This document shows, in pieces, positions 49,401 to 57,945 of a DNA stretch of 64,000 bases (position 1 is the first letter of the stretch; each line of letters begins with the position of its first letter). Source of the stretch: Siphlonurus alternatus (Eukaryota > Arthropoda > Insecta > Ephemeroptera > Siphlonuridae); the NCBI GenBank assembly GCA_949825025.1, contig OX463785.1, positions 21,577,971 to 21,641,970 on the forward strand. The letters run 5' to 3'. The position numbers and the translations under genes were made by a program. Below the pieces are notes generated by a model. The model saw only the letters and a list, made by a program, of their open reading frames with translations. It made no database searches and was not told the origin of the DNA.

Positions 49401-49593
49401 TAATTAGCTGCAATTTTTTTACAACCATCTCCTGTACTGACATTTCCCCTTTCGCCACCAGGTGATGAAGTTGAGTGTGACGGAGGATGAATTCGAGTAC
49501 GAGCACCAGCGACAAGTGTCGAAGCGTCGCTCAGCTCAGCAGGCAGAGAGTCGCAACGGGACACGTCGACGAGGCGGAAGCTCGGAGAGATAG
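27056..49593 (+). CDS. TBC1D10A: TBC1D10-family Rab GTPase-activating protein
   Basis: Seven exons chain in frame: 27056-27300, 46204-46515, 47121-47301, 47641-47715, 48249-48363, 48811-48965, 49462-49593; 1215 nt, 404 residues. The ATG is the first after an in-frame TGA 21 nt upstream. Residues 1-65 are acidic and low-complexity; PDKYGFLGG (66-74) is a TBC1D10 signature. The TBC domain follows (about 120-330), with the arginine finger in IRKDLHR (R171), the glutamine finger in YCQAQ (Q208), and family blocks [16 protein letters not shown] and [13 protein letters not shown]. Such proteins speed GTP hydrolysis by Rab GTPases (Rab27 and Rab35 in vertebrates; Drosophila whacked is the insect homologue). 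Intron 4 is GC-AG (CTG then GCAAGT); every alternative GT donor breaks the frame. The tail after the TBC domain is short next to the long vertebrate Ser/Pro-rich tail. After the TAG the same frame continues for 23 codons. Intron 1 (18.9 kb) holds a complete retrotransposon in sense orientation. Confidence 0.93.
28516..28669. mobile_element. Fold-back MITE in TBC1D10 intron 1
   Basis: TTAAGCCGGTATTACACGAT at the left faces GGTGTAATATAGGCTTTA at the right, and CATACAATTTTTCC faces GGAAAAATTGTATAC. About 154 bp and non-coding. No target duplication identified. Confidence 0.75.
30212..30228. repeat. Poly-C run
   Basis: Seventeen C in a row, rare in DNA this AT-rich. It opens a GC-richer stretch (to about 30380) with no open frame. 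Confidence 0.9.
31677..31869 (+). mobile_element. Half of a TTAA-type fold-back, ending in poly-T
   Basis: From about 31677 the sequence follows the left arm of the element at 61610-61994: AGATAACGCC, then GTAGTCCC, TTTGATTAACATGTAAACCT, ATTCTGAA, GAGAGGCAGA and AATTTCAAAACAAT in the same order. The opposite arm is missing; the sequence runs into 39 T (31831-31869) instead. Confidence 0.65.
36027..36122. mobile_element. Short fold-back, about 96 bp
   Basis: ATATAAGGGGCATTCACAAA at the left faces TTTGTTAATGCCCTTTATAT at the right: inverted ends of about 23 bp with three mismatches. It is followed by poly-T tracts to about 36200. Confidence 0.65.
36566..36632. repeat. (AAAT)n microsatellite
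   Basis: About 65 bp of uninterrupted AAAT units within TBC1D10 intron 1. Confidence 0.95.
37426..37501. repeat. (TTTA)n microsatellite
   Basis: About 75 bp of perfect TTTA units, complementary in type to the AAAT run 0.8 kb upstream. Confidence 0.95.
40736..42178 (+). CDS. Retrotransposon ORF1, gag-like zinc-knuckle protein
   Basis: 480 residues. An N-terminal domain (about 30-180) precedes three CCHC zinc knuckles: C185-x2-C188-x4-H193-x4-C198 (first Cys of [14 protein letters not shown]), C204-x2-C207-x4-H212-x3-C216, and C222-x2-C225-x3-H229-x6-C236. This triple arrangement is usual in ORF1 of insect LINEs. The second half is very rich in Gln, Glu and Lys with basic runs, probably disordered. 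The protein is expected to bind the element's RNA and build the ribonucleoprotein particle. No frameshift or stop interrupts it. ORF2 starts 9 bp after its TAA, so ORF2 is probably translated by reinitiation or a similar coupled mechanism (inferred). Confidence 0.95.
   Translation: MSKRSKRPAWRELTFSHDNRLREGREAPTYLTIKCNVQGERLDKLCAIRLHRNMMLAFGQPKSYQTLKDGSILVETISDDQSRKILTVKNLGETSVTVEAHRSLNQTKGIISCSGLMQSTLEDIKEELKEYKVTEVTQIKKRKGTELVPTENYILTFDQTVLPEKIQIARFFLKVRAYIPNPMRCYKCQKFGHTSKVCRVDEVCGKCGSKIHEDNCTAEQSCVNCKGKHVSWSRNCPRYKEELKIQEYMVLDKISYRAAQAKLRESTPALVNTFAKAVLKGKRQQGKNIEQEQKQQEPKKQMIPTQVLSTQRLKKRQATDQTPQESQESEQEEERKQKRLRRRRNQEVRVFSESENMDTESQSGVEQPLLTTPEAKEVTDKPSTSSEQKKAEQIAPETAEMQEEQETISAPAAQQEPKLKAPRTSGSINTSSKKPERKPILPPGKQFLEDKKKYDANAGKSQKKLTQTATKVGAKTPPKP
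42188..45880 (+). CDS. Retrotransposon ORF2: endonuclease, reverse transcriptase, RNase H
   Basis: 1230 residues, uninterrupted. The endonuclease/exonuclease/phosphatase domain at 1-215 shows N8, E34 in [13 protein letters not shown] (D131, N133) and SDH (205-207). The reverse transcriptase (about 480-740) has [18 protein letters not shown] (D576), GVPQGSVLS and the catalytic box YVDD (664-667). RNase H (about 955-1085) keeps D966, E999, D1023, H1066 and D1076 in TDGS, TSEM, CTDS, VPGHAG and NEAADK. A C-terminal zinc motif follows: C1171-x2-C1174-x7-H1182-x4-C1187. All catalytic residues are present. The enzyme should nick the target and prime reverse transcription on site. Whether the copy is active is not shown by sequence alone. 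Confidence 0.96.
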   Translation: MATLQWNMNGFYRQREGLSLLMSQNNPLAICLQETRLKPTQDAKLKNYTCYRKDYVDGDIACGGVATFARNDAFSQEVPLVTELQVVAVQMLIPHKVCICNVYLPPNVNVTQQQIVALVHQLPKPYILLGDLNAHNTVWGCDRIDQRGRILEQFVNIESLTILNTGEPTHVTMATGTHSAIDLTICTTRLAPQLEWRAYDDTYGSDHYPIVTEMLENEIRQERAPKWRLDKADWPRYTEQAQVPWDPTQGIDEMVEAFTNALLAAALDTIPQTNTRPGKIPVPWWTPECKEAIRERRRALRRCKKRPTPENVEWFRICRANARQTIREAKKASWQSYVSSVNSTTPVKEVWDKIRKIDGKSTCMAIPALEVNGVIETTPEAVSNILADTFSSISDPTNYDPAFIPHKDRAESRPPDFSTREDLDYNHPFTMWEMEAALKDAKSSAPGQDQIHIEMLRHLNNQASVQLLQMYNRIWLEGIFPQLWKKAIVIPIYKTGKNKIDPKSYRPIALTSVLCKVMERMVNKRLVWFAEKHDLLSNEQCGFRQHRSTTDNLVKLENEIQNAYLNKEHLVAVSFDMEKAYDTTWRHGILKTLHEWGLRGHMPVFIREFMKDRVFSVRVGNTISDQRAQETGVPQGSVLSVTLFAVAINSIVCNVSHPIRSSLYVDDFIIYCAAKLLRTAQRQLQMCINKLFRWSRSNGFKFSAQKTTVVHFHRLRGVQPEPELQMGGIPIPCSDTVRFLGLIFDSKLSWRPHLRSLKAKCQQPLNLLRVLSGKSYGADRVVLLRLYRALVRSKLDYGAIIYNSARPSYIKTLDPVHNTGLRLATGAFRSSPIESLCAEAGEPPLKSRRDLLTCNYIASLLSKPQHTTFECVFKPKHRNKYLQRHKTTRPLGIRARELLTGDLGIHYLPAVYNQVPSSIAPWKIPRPRVRLDLANNKKDSTDPLLYRGIYSEVIDQYRDYTLVFTDGSKKDDDVGCAFVINNEEHGYCLREQTSVFTSEMYAIWKALEHCLERDDRSIMICTDSLSSLQTIEKTFPKNPLAKKIQDCLYQLANQDKYVSFLWVPGHAGIPGNEAADKAAKRASEKEDWDSEEITSDDFRNSLQLDIKRRWEASWQEVTYDNKLRNIKEMPRAWQTSYRKNRRDEVILARLRIGHTRLTHGHLMEHEAPPLCATCAEELTVDHILTVCHHYVEERRTCKMTGSTKEVLANDEEAVQRILEFTTKANLRREL
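45984..46002 (+). other. Stem-loop in the retrotransposon 3' UTR
   Basis: GCGGTCT, loop CTTAA, AGACCGC: a perfect 7-bp stem near the 3' end. It is probably part of the structure recognised by the reverse transcriptase (inferred from other LINEs). A second possible hairpin pairs GGGGCA with TGCCCC at about 46007-46040. Confidence 0.6.
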
Positions 49594-51015
49594 CAGGACG
49601 AAGAAGGGCCGCCAGACCCTCCAATCCTGCGCTACCGAGCAGCCAGCTTCAGCGAGAGAGAGTGAAGTGGTGAACAGTCCGTGAAACTACCGAAAATATT
49701 AGTTTTTTTGACGTCAGTTTGGTTGACGTAGCTAAAAAAAGATATTATCCTCACCTCAGAATAAGTATCGTAAGTGCCAAAGAGTTTTGATGGAAATATA
49801 GTTCTTATGTTCATGTAGCAGAAGGTATAAATTACATCAAAACTTAGTAATGTTTATGATAGATATTTTGAGGTGATGTTATGACAGTAAAATCATCCAA
49901 TCAAAAGTGCAGCAGGATTACTGTTGCTATAGCAACTAAATAACAACAACAAAAAAGCTTTTATTTCATTAAAGTGGTTAACATTTTTCAGCAGTGAACT
50001 TTTTTCATATTGACATTTTAACATGTTGGACTTACTTGAGTATTTTAGGAGTTAAAATTAATGATCATGGTTTGATTAAAATTATTATCAAAAGTGTGAA
50101 ATACTATTGCTATTTAATCCTTGGATTTTGAGTATTAATATCCTTGGAATTTTAAAGAAATTTTGAATTCATGCAGTATTAAAATGGAAAAAAAAAACAT
50201 GTTTTTTTAGAAAATATAGGGAAGGATATTTCTTTGCTCGGCTATACTCAGTAATTTAAATACTTCTGCTATTACCCTACAAAAAAGACAAAAATCTTTG
50301 CTATTGTATAAGTGAATTATAATGTAAATTTTCTACCTAGATGTCGTGACTATATACAAAAAAAAATATATAATATTATATTGCTCGTATTGTGAGCATT
50401 ATATACAGTAACTATAGCTTAGTAAGTTATAAATTTAAATTATAAACATTGCCTTTCAATGGTTAATATTTGTTTAATAAATGCTCATAATATCATTTGA
50501 TTTTGTTAATTGTTAATTCAGAAAAGTAAAAGTTACAGTATTAAAACAAGCAAGGAGATATTAAAAAGAGATTGTAATATTTGACTAAAAAATAAATCAA
50601 AATAATTTCTGAAGTTGCAAAAATACAAAATATGTATTATCTTCTATTGAGCTATCATAATTATATAAATTAAAAATATTTGACCTTGATAAAAACATGT
50701 AGTGAGAAAACTAAGTGCTTTTTCAAAAATGAAAATATTTAATCAATGTGACACTATAATGATTAAAAAACGTACAGATGAGTTTACTCAATTGTTATAG
50801 AAATTAGTAAAACTGTTGAATTAAGTTTGTAATATTCTGAAGAATATCTCTCTCTGAAAATATTATAGTTGGTAGCAAATCAATTTATAAATAACTTTCT
50901 CTTCCTTTAGTACACTTGGTGCCTCAGAAAATTTTCTTGAATGAAAGATTTATGCTTTTATAATGCTGTTTTGTTCACATTATTTGAATATCAATATGCT
51001 GTTTTAAATGTAAAA
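49594..51015. other. TBC1D10 3' UTR and AT-rich DNA
   Basis: The 69 nt after the TAG stay open in the same frame up to TGA at 49663. Beyond that the sequence becomes AT-rich; AATAAA-like strings occur (for example near 50478), but the real poly(A) site cannot be picked. No other gene seen. Confidence 0.45.
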
Positions 51016-51080
51016 AAGTCACTGCCAGGATTTGAACCCCAGGTCTCTCAATTGAGTGTTTTAACCAACTGAACTACATA
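51016..51080 (-). repeat. tRNA-like sequence with A and B boxes (tRNA-derived SINE head or tRNA pseudogene)
   Basis: On the minus strand an A-box-like TAGTTCAGTTGG (51076-51065) is followed by a B box GGTTCAAATCC (51038-51028) and, right after the tRNA-like 3' end, a run of six T that would stop RNA polymerase III. The spacing of the boxes is that of a tRNA. However, the acceptor stem does not pair, the T stem has a mismatch and the anticodon arm is degenerate, so it is not a working tRNA. Confidence 0.5.
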
Positions 51081-51360
51081 TATGTTCAATATATATTTTT
51101 TTTTTCTTACTAATATTCATACACTGCTACTTTATGGCATCTACCTGAATAAATTTATGATCCATAAGTCTATGTATTGCTAAAACAATACGCTGCCGCT
51201 ATAGCCATCTATTGGAGAAAGAAATTTTCTGGGGTGATAACTGTACCTTGTGAAAACTAGTCTAATTATCAAATTACCAATTGACGTCACCAAGTAACAC
51301 AAGGCTTTAGAAGAAAAAAGTTACCAATGGTGACGTAAGTCTTTGAATTGCTACCATGAA

Positions 51361-51530
51361 GATATTGTCCCTCGTTTAAAATAATGAGCTATTTGTCTAC
51401 ACTTATTATGTGCAATAATGAGGAGTGCAATAATGAGATCGATGATTTACCAATTTACAGCTCATAATAGCATAAACCTGATATGATCGTGGTAGTCAGA
51501 AAGCTCATAATTTCGGACGAGAGACGATTT
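51361..51530. mobile_element. Diverged fold-back related to the one at 59398
   Basis: GATATTGTCCCTCGTTTAAA then ATAATGAGCT at the left faces AGCTCATAATTTCGGACGAG then AGACGAT at the right. The end sequence and the AATGAGCT and TGTGCAATAATGAG blocks match the element in the UPB1 intron, so both belong to one family. Confidence 0.6.
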
Positions 51531-53776
51531 TTTGTAAATATTAAGCCGTTTCACAAGTGCTGCTCCGGATGCCTCCCTTTTAAAAAAGGAATAGTTAGGA
51601 TAAATTATTATTCCAATGTAAATATAATATGTATAATTTTTGTTTATTTTGCTTATATAAAAAAATAATTACTGTTTATCAAAAATTTATAATGCTTTTT
51701 ATAATATATAATGTTCTATAAGGAATTTGCATTTTATAAACCAGTGATTTTTGTGTTGGTTCTTATTTAAATTTTTTTGGTGCTTTCAGTAAAATTTTAA
51801 AATTCTGGTTTGAGAATTAACATTACTTTAATTAATTAACCAATTACTTGATCTTCTTGCATTTCATTTCTTTTTTTCAATTAAATTAATTGAAATAAAT
51901 TTAATTTAAATCTTCATACATATTGTTTATAATCATAATGTTTGTCGTGTTGTTAAAATTACTAACTTATAATTAATATTTTTTTATTTATCACTTAAAA
52001 TTTTGTTTCATCTTATTAAACATCAGAAGTTACAGATAATTATCACTGTACTGTGAAAAATAATTGCAATTAACTAACCAAATCTCAATTAAATTAAAAA
52101 CTCAATTATTCATTATACCGTTGACTCAATTAACTTAACTTGTAACTAACCGTAATACCTGTTTAAGACTGCCAGCTTCAATACATTATACCAGCTCATT
52201 TTTAATTCATGAAAAAAAAATTTTTTTGAAAAATTTCTCTGCTTTTGAAGTTGATGGTTGTTATTATTTTTTTTATTAAGTGAAATTGCAATTGTTTATT
52301 TTTAAATATTGTAACATAATGGTAATTATGTAATTAATCATTTTAATATAGAACCTGTTGTTGAACGCACATATCTCAACTACTAATTAATATTAAGTAC
52401 ATTAAATATTCCATAATAATATTTCGTAGTGAGACTGTAAAATATATTTCCATTACACCTTGTTATTAAAAACTTGAAAGCTACAGATTTGTGTAAATAA
52501 AAAATCATAAAAAAAGCAACATAGCCCATGTAGAGTTTATTAATGTGTTTTTGAAATACGAGCAATGAATACAGTATCATTATTCCCATTATATATTTTT
52601 ATTGCATTAATTTATTAAAGTTGAATCTAGCGAGAAATTAAATTTTCTTTGAACTTATTTTTTTTTTATATAAGTGAATGAATTCATTGTAATCAATTTA
52701 ATTTTGTAATACTACTTGTAATAACAAACTAAAAAAAAAAAAAAATGTTAGAAATAAACTATAAAAAATCTTGGCAGTATTCTTGTTAACTATGATGCAC
52801 GGTATTTTCAGTGCATTGCAATAAAAAGAAAATAGATTATTGCTCTTGTGGTGAACTTTTATTTTGGGCTGACACAACTTGTTGCTTTTTTTATAAAAAA
52901 AAAATGGATACTATAAAAAAACTTAAATCTATTTAAAACCTTAAATTATTTAAAACCTTAAATAATTCATTAATTAATTATTAAATGGATGTGTAGTCTT
53001 TAGATAATAAACTTTATACCTACAAAAAAAAATGTTAAACCAAAATTAAAATAAATGTAAAAAATGTTGTTACTTCTGTAGCTTTCTTGTAAGTGCTCTT
53101 AGTGATAAAATTAAATATTTCTGCAAGTGTTTGAATGAAATTTATTGCATTCTAATATATGACATATACTACAACACATTATACATAATGGCACATAAGA
53201 ATAAAGTTCTATATATCTGCTATAATTTATGAATCTATATCCTTTTATAATAAAATAACCTCTTTGCATAACTATTAGTGTTGTAGTCAGTTTAACATAA
53301 TTTATTTTATAGAATCGTAATTAAGCTATGTCCAGGATAGTTAAAATATGGAAAGGTCAGAAAATTGTAAATTTCTGATTTACCAATTATATTATTGCAA
53401 GCTGAGTCAAATTGTAGCCATGCAATCTGAAGATTTTGTGTTTTCATCATTCCTGTAATTGTGTACGTTTTTTTTTTTTTTTTTTTTTTTTTATCATTCA
53501 TTTATAGTAAAAAATTTAATAATCAAATGATTAAAAAAAAAAGGCTAAGGTGCTTCTAACAGTTAATATACAAACGGGGAATCAATATTTTGACAGTTAA
53601 AAAGAGTTTAATTTGGCTCACATATTTTGGCAACTATAACAATAATTGCAAATATTTTGTATTTACTTTGGTAACATTGTAATATTAAAGAAATGCTATT
53701 GACCAGGTAACAAATTGATTAATTGACACTTATTTTAAACTCAGAAGATTTTTTTCTTGAAATTATAAGAGTTGGT
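51531..53776. other. AT-rich intergenic DNA
   Basis: No gene or element recognised. A poly-T tract lies at about 53468-53492. Strings for the 3' end of the minus-strand secreted-protein gene should lie just left of 53777, but no clear AATAAA was found. Confidence 0.4.
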
Positions 53777-55562
53777 TCATTTCAATTTTACTGGAGGTAA
53801 TTGGTTTACTACGATCTCTAAAGCGTTTACAGCATTACTTTTACTGGAGGAAAACAGCAAGCGGGCATGCATTATTGAGCTATACTCCCAGTTTAGAGTG
53901 TCCGAGATATCCCGTAGTGCAGAGTTGATGGCATCCACCTCCACCCCACTCTGTGAAATGGTGATAAAATTGAAATATTTTAGTACCTCACAAGGGAAAA
54001 AATAACAACAAAACAATATATATATTTAACTCTCTTACCACTAAAGTTCCGTTTCTTAAAATGGCAATTTTAATTCTTGACCCATAAAAAATGTAACTAA
54101 TTTTGTGATTAATTTTATAATTATACATTTTTATCAACATCAATCTCAGGTACAAAATTTTTGCAAGAGTTCATTAAGTGATATGAATCACCAACACAAA
54201 AACAAAATTAAATGTATCCCTCTTATGTAATTATTAAATTTACTTTTACGCACCATTCCTTGTATGATGCTCCGAGTGTCTAGAAACAGCTGTTCGTTGA
54301 TATTGCGGATGTTGGTGTCTGCCTCATTGAAATCTGTCTGCACGTTGACAAAGTGGTCCTCAATTCCCTGCATGTCTTCATATCGTAGCCGATCAAGGTC
54401 ATTGTAAAGGTCATAGTTGACCTAAAAAAGACGTCACATTTTGTCAACATTCACAAATATTAGTTCGTATTATTTGCTACTCAATTTAAATATTAATCAA
54501 ATCAACTTCTACTTTTTTTTTTAAATAACTATAACTTCTGTGAAGTGAAAGTAATTTTACCAGTCCGTTCTGAGACGTCATTCCTATATAACTGTCATGT
54601 TAAATTATTACTCTTACCGGCCAGCATTAAGCCACATTGGACATCTGCTTGCTTACATTACACAACTCAATGTACTGAATGTTATTTTAGATTGATTTGT
54701 CGCACCTGTTGGAGAAAGTTGACGTAGTCTGCAAGGTTTTGTCGCTGTAGGTTAACAATTGCTCGAACGTCGACCATCATTTTGTCATAGCTTGCTCGTA
54801 AGTCCGCCAACTGCTGCTCATTAATCTGAGAAGTTAATATTAATAGAGGTGACGCAGAACATTGTAAAATTAAAATGTAAAAAAGTAAATGATTTGTATA
54901 ATGCAAAACTGAGCAAACTCCTTTCACTAGAAAAAAAAAAAAATCTTTACAAATCAACAAACTTAATTTAATTGTCAAAATCTACATAAATCTGATTCTA
55001 TAGCATGAAATTAAATTTTCAACTTGTGTGCTTTATTATATATAATTTTTTGATTGATTTTTAAGTTTGTTCTTATCTGTCAATATCTCATAGACAACCC
55101 CACCTCCAGATCCACAAGGTTTGCATCAATCTCCGCAGCTTGTTGTGCCACATCTGTATCGAGGGTGTCATAGTAGCCTTCCTCGTAGCTGCTGAAGAAG
55201 TCGCAGTCTCTCGAGAAGGCTGTTACCAGCAGAGAAGCGTAGTCAATGTCCGCAGCTAAGTCGCGGCCAGGAACACCCAGCGAACACTTCGTAACAGGGA
55301 TAAACTGCGATAAATATATGATTGCTAGTATATCTATATAGATATCTTTTTTTTTTCTTAATTTTATCAACGAAAAAAAGAGCCATAATTTAATTTTTAA
55401 TTTTTTAGTGACTATATTTTAACATGTCTAACATGAATTCTAAGTATATACATTATACATAGTTAGATTTCAGTAGAAAATAATTTTCTATGTAAAGTCA
55501 TAAAAATTAATTATCACCTGAACCAGGAATAGAATACAGAAAACTCTTGAAAGAAATTTCAT
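53777..55562 (-). CDS. Small secreted, mostly helical protein of unknown family
   Basis: Five minus-strand exons chain in frame: 55562-55518, 55304-55104, 54825-54706, 54421-54254 and 53950-53777; 235 residues. Every intron has a GT donor and AG acceptor, and all four are in phase 0. Exon 1 is 15 codons (MKFLSRVFCILFLVQ), which with FIPVTK from exon 2 makes a typical signal peptide (basic start, hydrophobic core). After cleavage two Cys remain (KCSL and RDCDF), enough for one disulfide. The rest is acidic and predicted by eye to be amphipathic helix, with repeated Asn/Asp/Gln-rich segments such as INEQQLADLRASYDKMM and NIRNINEQLFLDTR. No membrane segment follows the signal and no N-glycosylation site was noticed. 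It should be exported, but I recognise no family and assign no function. A 5' UTR intron is possible (TTTTAGCAG just before the ATG). Confidence 0.8.
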
Positions 55563-56012
55563 ATTTATATCACTGCTAAAATTATGTAAGTAAATTTTGC
55601 TTATTTTATTCAGTAAGAATTCATATCTTGTTCATAAGATAAAAAGTATAATTAACTGTGTATTATCAAAATCGATTATAGTATCTATGATATGAGTCAT
55701 AATTGTATTACTTTGATAACACTTTATGTAAATCAATAACAATGCTTGATATTATATGTATATAATATATGTAATTGATACAGTATGTTTTGTTTATTTT
55801 TATTGATACTTTATTCAATTAAAACAAATTATGTAATTTATAGCTCTGAGATAATAAACTTTTTTTTTTTCTCAGCATGAAAATTATCTGTATGATTGTA
55901 AAAAGTAAAACAATTAAAATAATGACTTAAACACATGTTAATAATTCATACTTAAAGAGACGAAAAATGTTGAAAATAACACAATTTTTGTTTGCAACAT
56001 GAAAATATAATC

Positions 56013-56018
56013 TTTATT
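56013..56018 (-). terminator. Poly(A) signal of UPB1
   Basis: AATAAA on the minus strand, about 95 nt after the UPB1 stop codon. Position and form fit a cleavage/polyadenylation signal. Confidence 0.6.
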
Positions 56019-56112
56019 ATAATCAAAATACTCTGGTCGCAATATCAGACAGACACTTCTTCTTCTCTTGTGATTGGTCAAGTGAAGATCTTGGTGTTGA
56101 TTGGTTCTTCAG

Positions 56113-57175
56113 TTAGGGCTGCTCGAAGATGATTGGGGGCTTGTAGTCGAGCTTGACTGCCTCGGTCAACGACTCTGCGTACAGCTCCAGCCGCTGTGTT
56201 AGCTGAAATTTAAAATAAGGTTGATTAATTAGAACTAATTAAAGCTTAATTCATGAGAAGTATGTGATTTTAGCAAAGTAGCATTGCAAGAACTTAAGTA
56301 TAGTAATTGAGTACAATTTTTTTAACTTTGACCATAAATTACATATTACAATTAAATAATATTTTTCTCATCACAGTAAACAGAAAAAAAAAAGTTTATT
56401 AAGTGTTGCCAAAAGCAAACAAGAAAACCTTTAAGCAAGCATTATATAAAATAAAAAGCTAGAAAAAAAAAAAATCTTAATCAATACAGATCGAGTACTG
56501 TCCTGCCAGATGGAAATGAAAAATAATTGCCACAGCTTAGCCATTTTTTTAAATTTTTTTAGCATCAATTATTGTCTCTTATACAAACTAAATATGTTAT
56601 TTGTGATGACAATCAAAAAGGCCAGCACAGCACCTCAAGGACTACAAAAGATACTCACCCTGAATCCCCAGTTATCCCTGGTCTGTCTGCACAAGTTCAA
56701 GTCCATCTCGGTGATCAAGAGTCCGTCTCTGGTCCTCGACAGTCCTGGACTCCTGCTACCGTCCGGTCCAGCGACGTAACTCGAGCCGTAGAAGTGACCG
56801 AAGTCCTTGTGAGCCGGCTGGCCGTCCCCGGATGTGAACTCATTGGGGAAGCTCTCGGTGCCGACACGGTTGATGGCACACGTGAAGTAACTGTTGGCGA
56901 TGGCAGCGTTGCGAGCCTCGATACCCCATAGTGGCTCACTGTAATTATATATATTATTGATTACTTTTATTTAGGGAGGTGTTGTTTCGATTTCGGTAAA
57001 AAAAAAATCCTATTTTTTTAATTGGGGACATAGAAGACAAAATAAAAAAAGATATAAATTGCTTTAACATATCAAGCAATCACTCAAACACTATACTGAA
57101 TCCAAGGTAAAAAGGGAACATAATCTCAAACTGAGAAAATTAACTTCTCGGTGAAGAGTTCTTTCCAAATTGTAC

Positions 57176-57206
<31 letters not shown>

Positions 57207-57894
57207 TTGGATAACTTCTTTATTGAATATAGTGTACAGTACTACAGTACAATTTAATATGCAGTGTACAGCAGTTGAGAAATACAGTAAGCTAAAATAA
57301 TAAATAACGTACTGCAACTTCCTTTCAGAAAAAATACAAAACTAGAAATAGCCAAATTTAATCATTATATTGTGTATCAGGCAGTATATTTCTGAGTATA
57401 GATCATTTCGAATGAATGACTTATTTTTGCATCTTTACTGATTTTATAATACATAGTTAAAAATATTGTAAGTGAAATTTGATGGTTAAAAAAAAAAGAA
57501 AGACTTTTATTGTCTAAACACGAACCTGAGAGCTCCCACAGTGGCGGAAGGGTTGAACACGATCTCGGCTCCGTTCACTCCGTACATGAGCCAGTTCTGA
57601 GGGTGGTGGCGGCCGTAGCAAATATTCACTGCGATTTTCCCAAACTCCGTCTGAAATTTAAGAGTCACTTTTATTGAAGAACTCTGTGTCATATGTAGCT
57701 CTATCTAACAATCGTAACTTTACAGATACAGCCAATAACAAATTTAAGCCCTAGAATCGTCTCTAAAATAGACTACAAAATACAAAAGATTTAGTACTTC
57801 AATAGTACACTAAATATCTACTGTATCTAATGAATGGAAAAAAATATTTAAATAAATAATGAAATAATTACATTTAATAAAAAATACTGTAAAA

Positions 57895-57945
<51 letters not shown>

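Noticed and set aside
51016..51080. Functional tRNA gene
   Set aside because: A and B boxes are good, but acceptor and anticodon stems do not pair, so only a tRNA-like repeat is reported.
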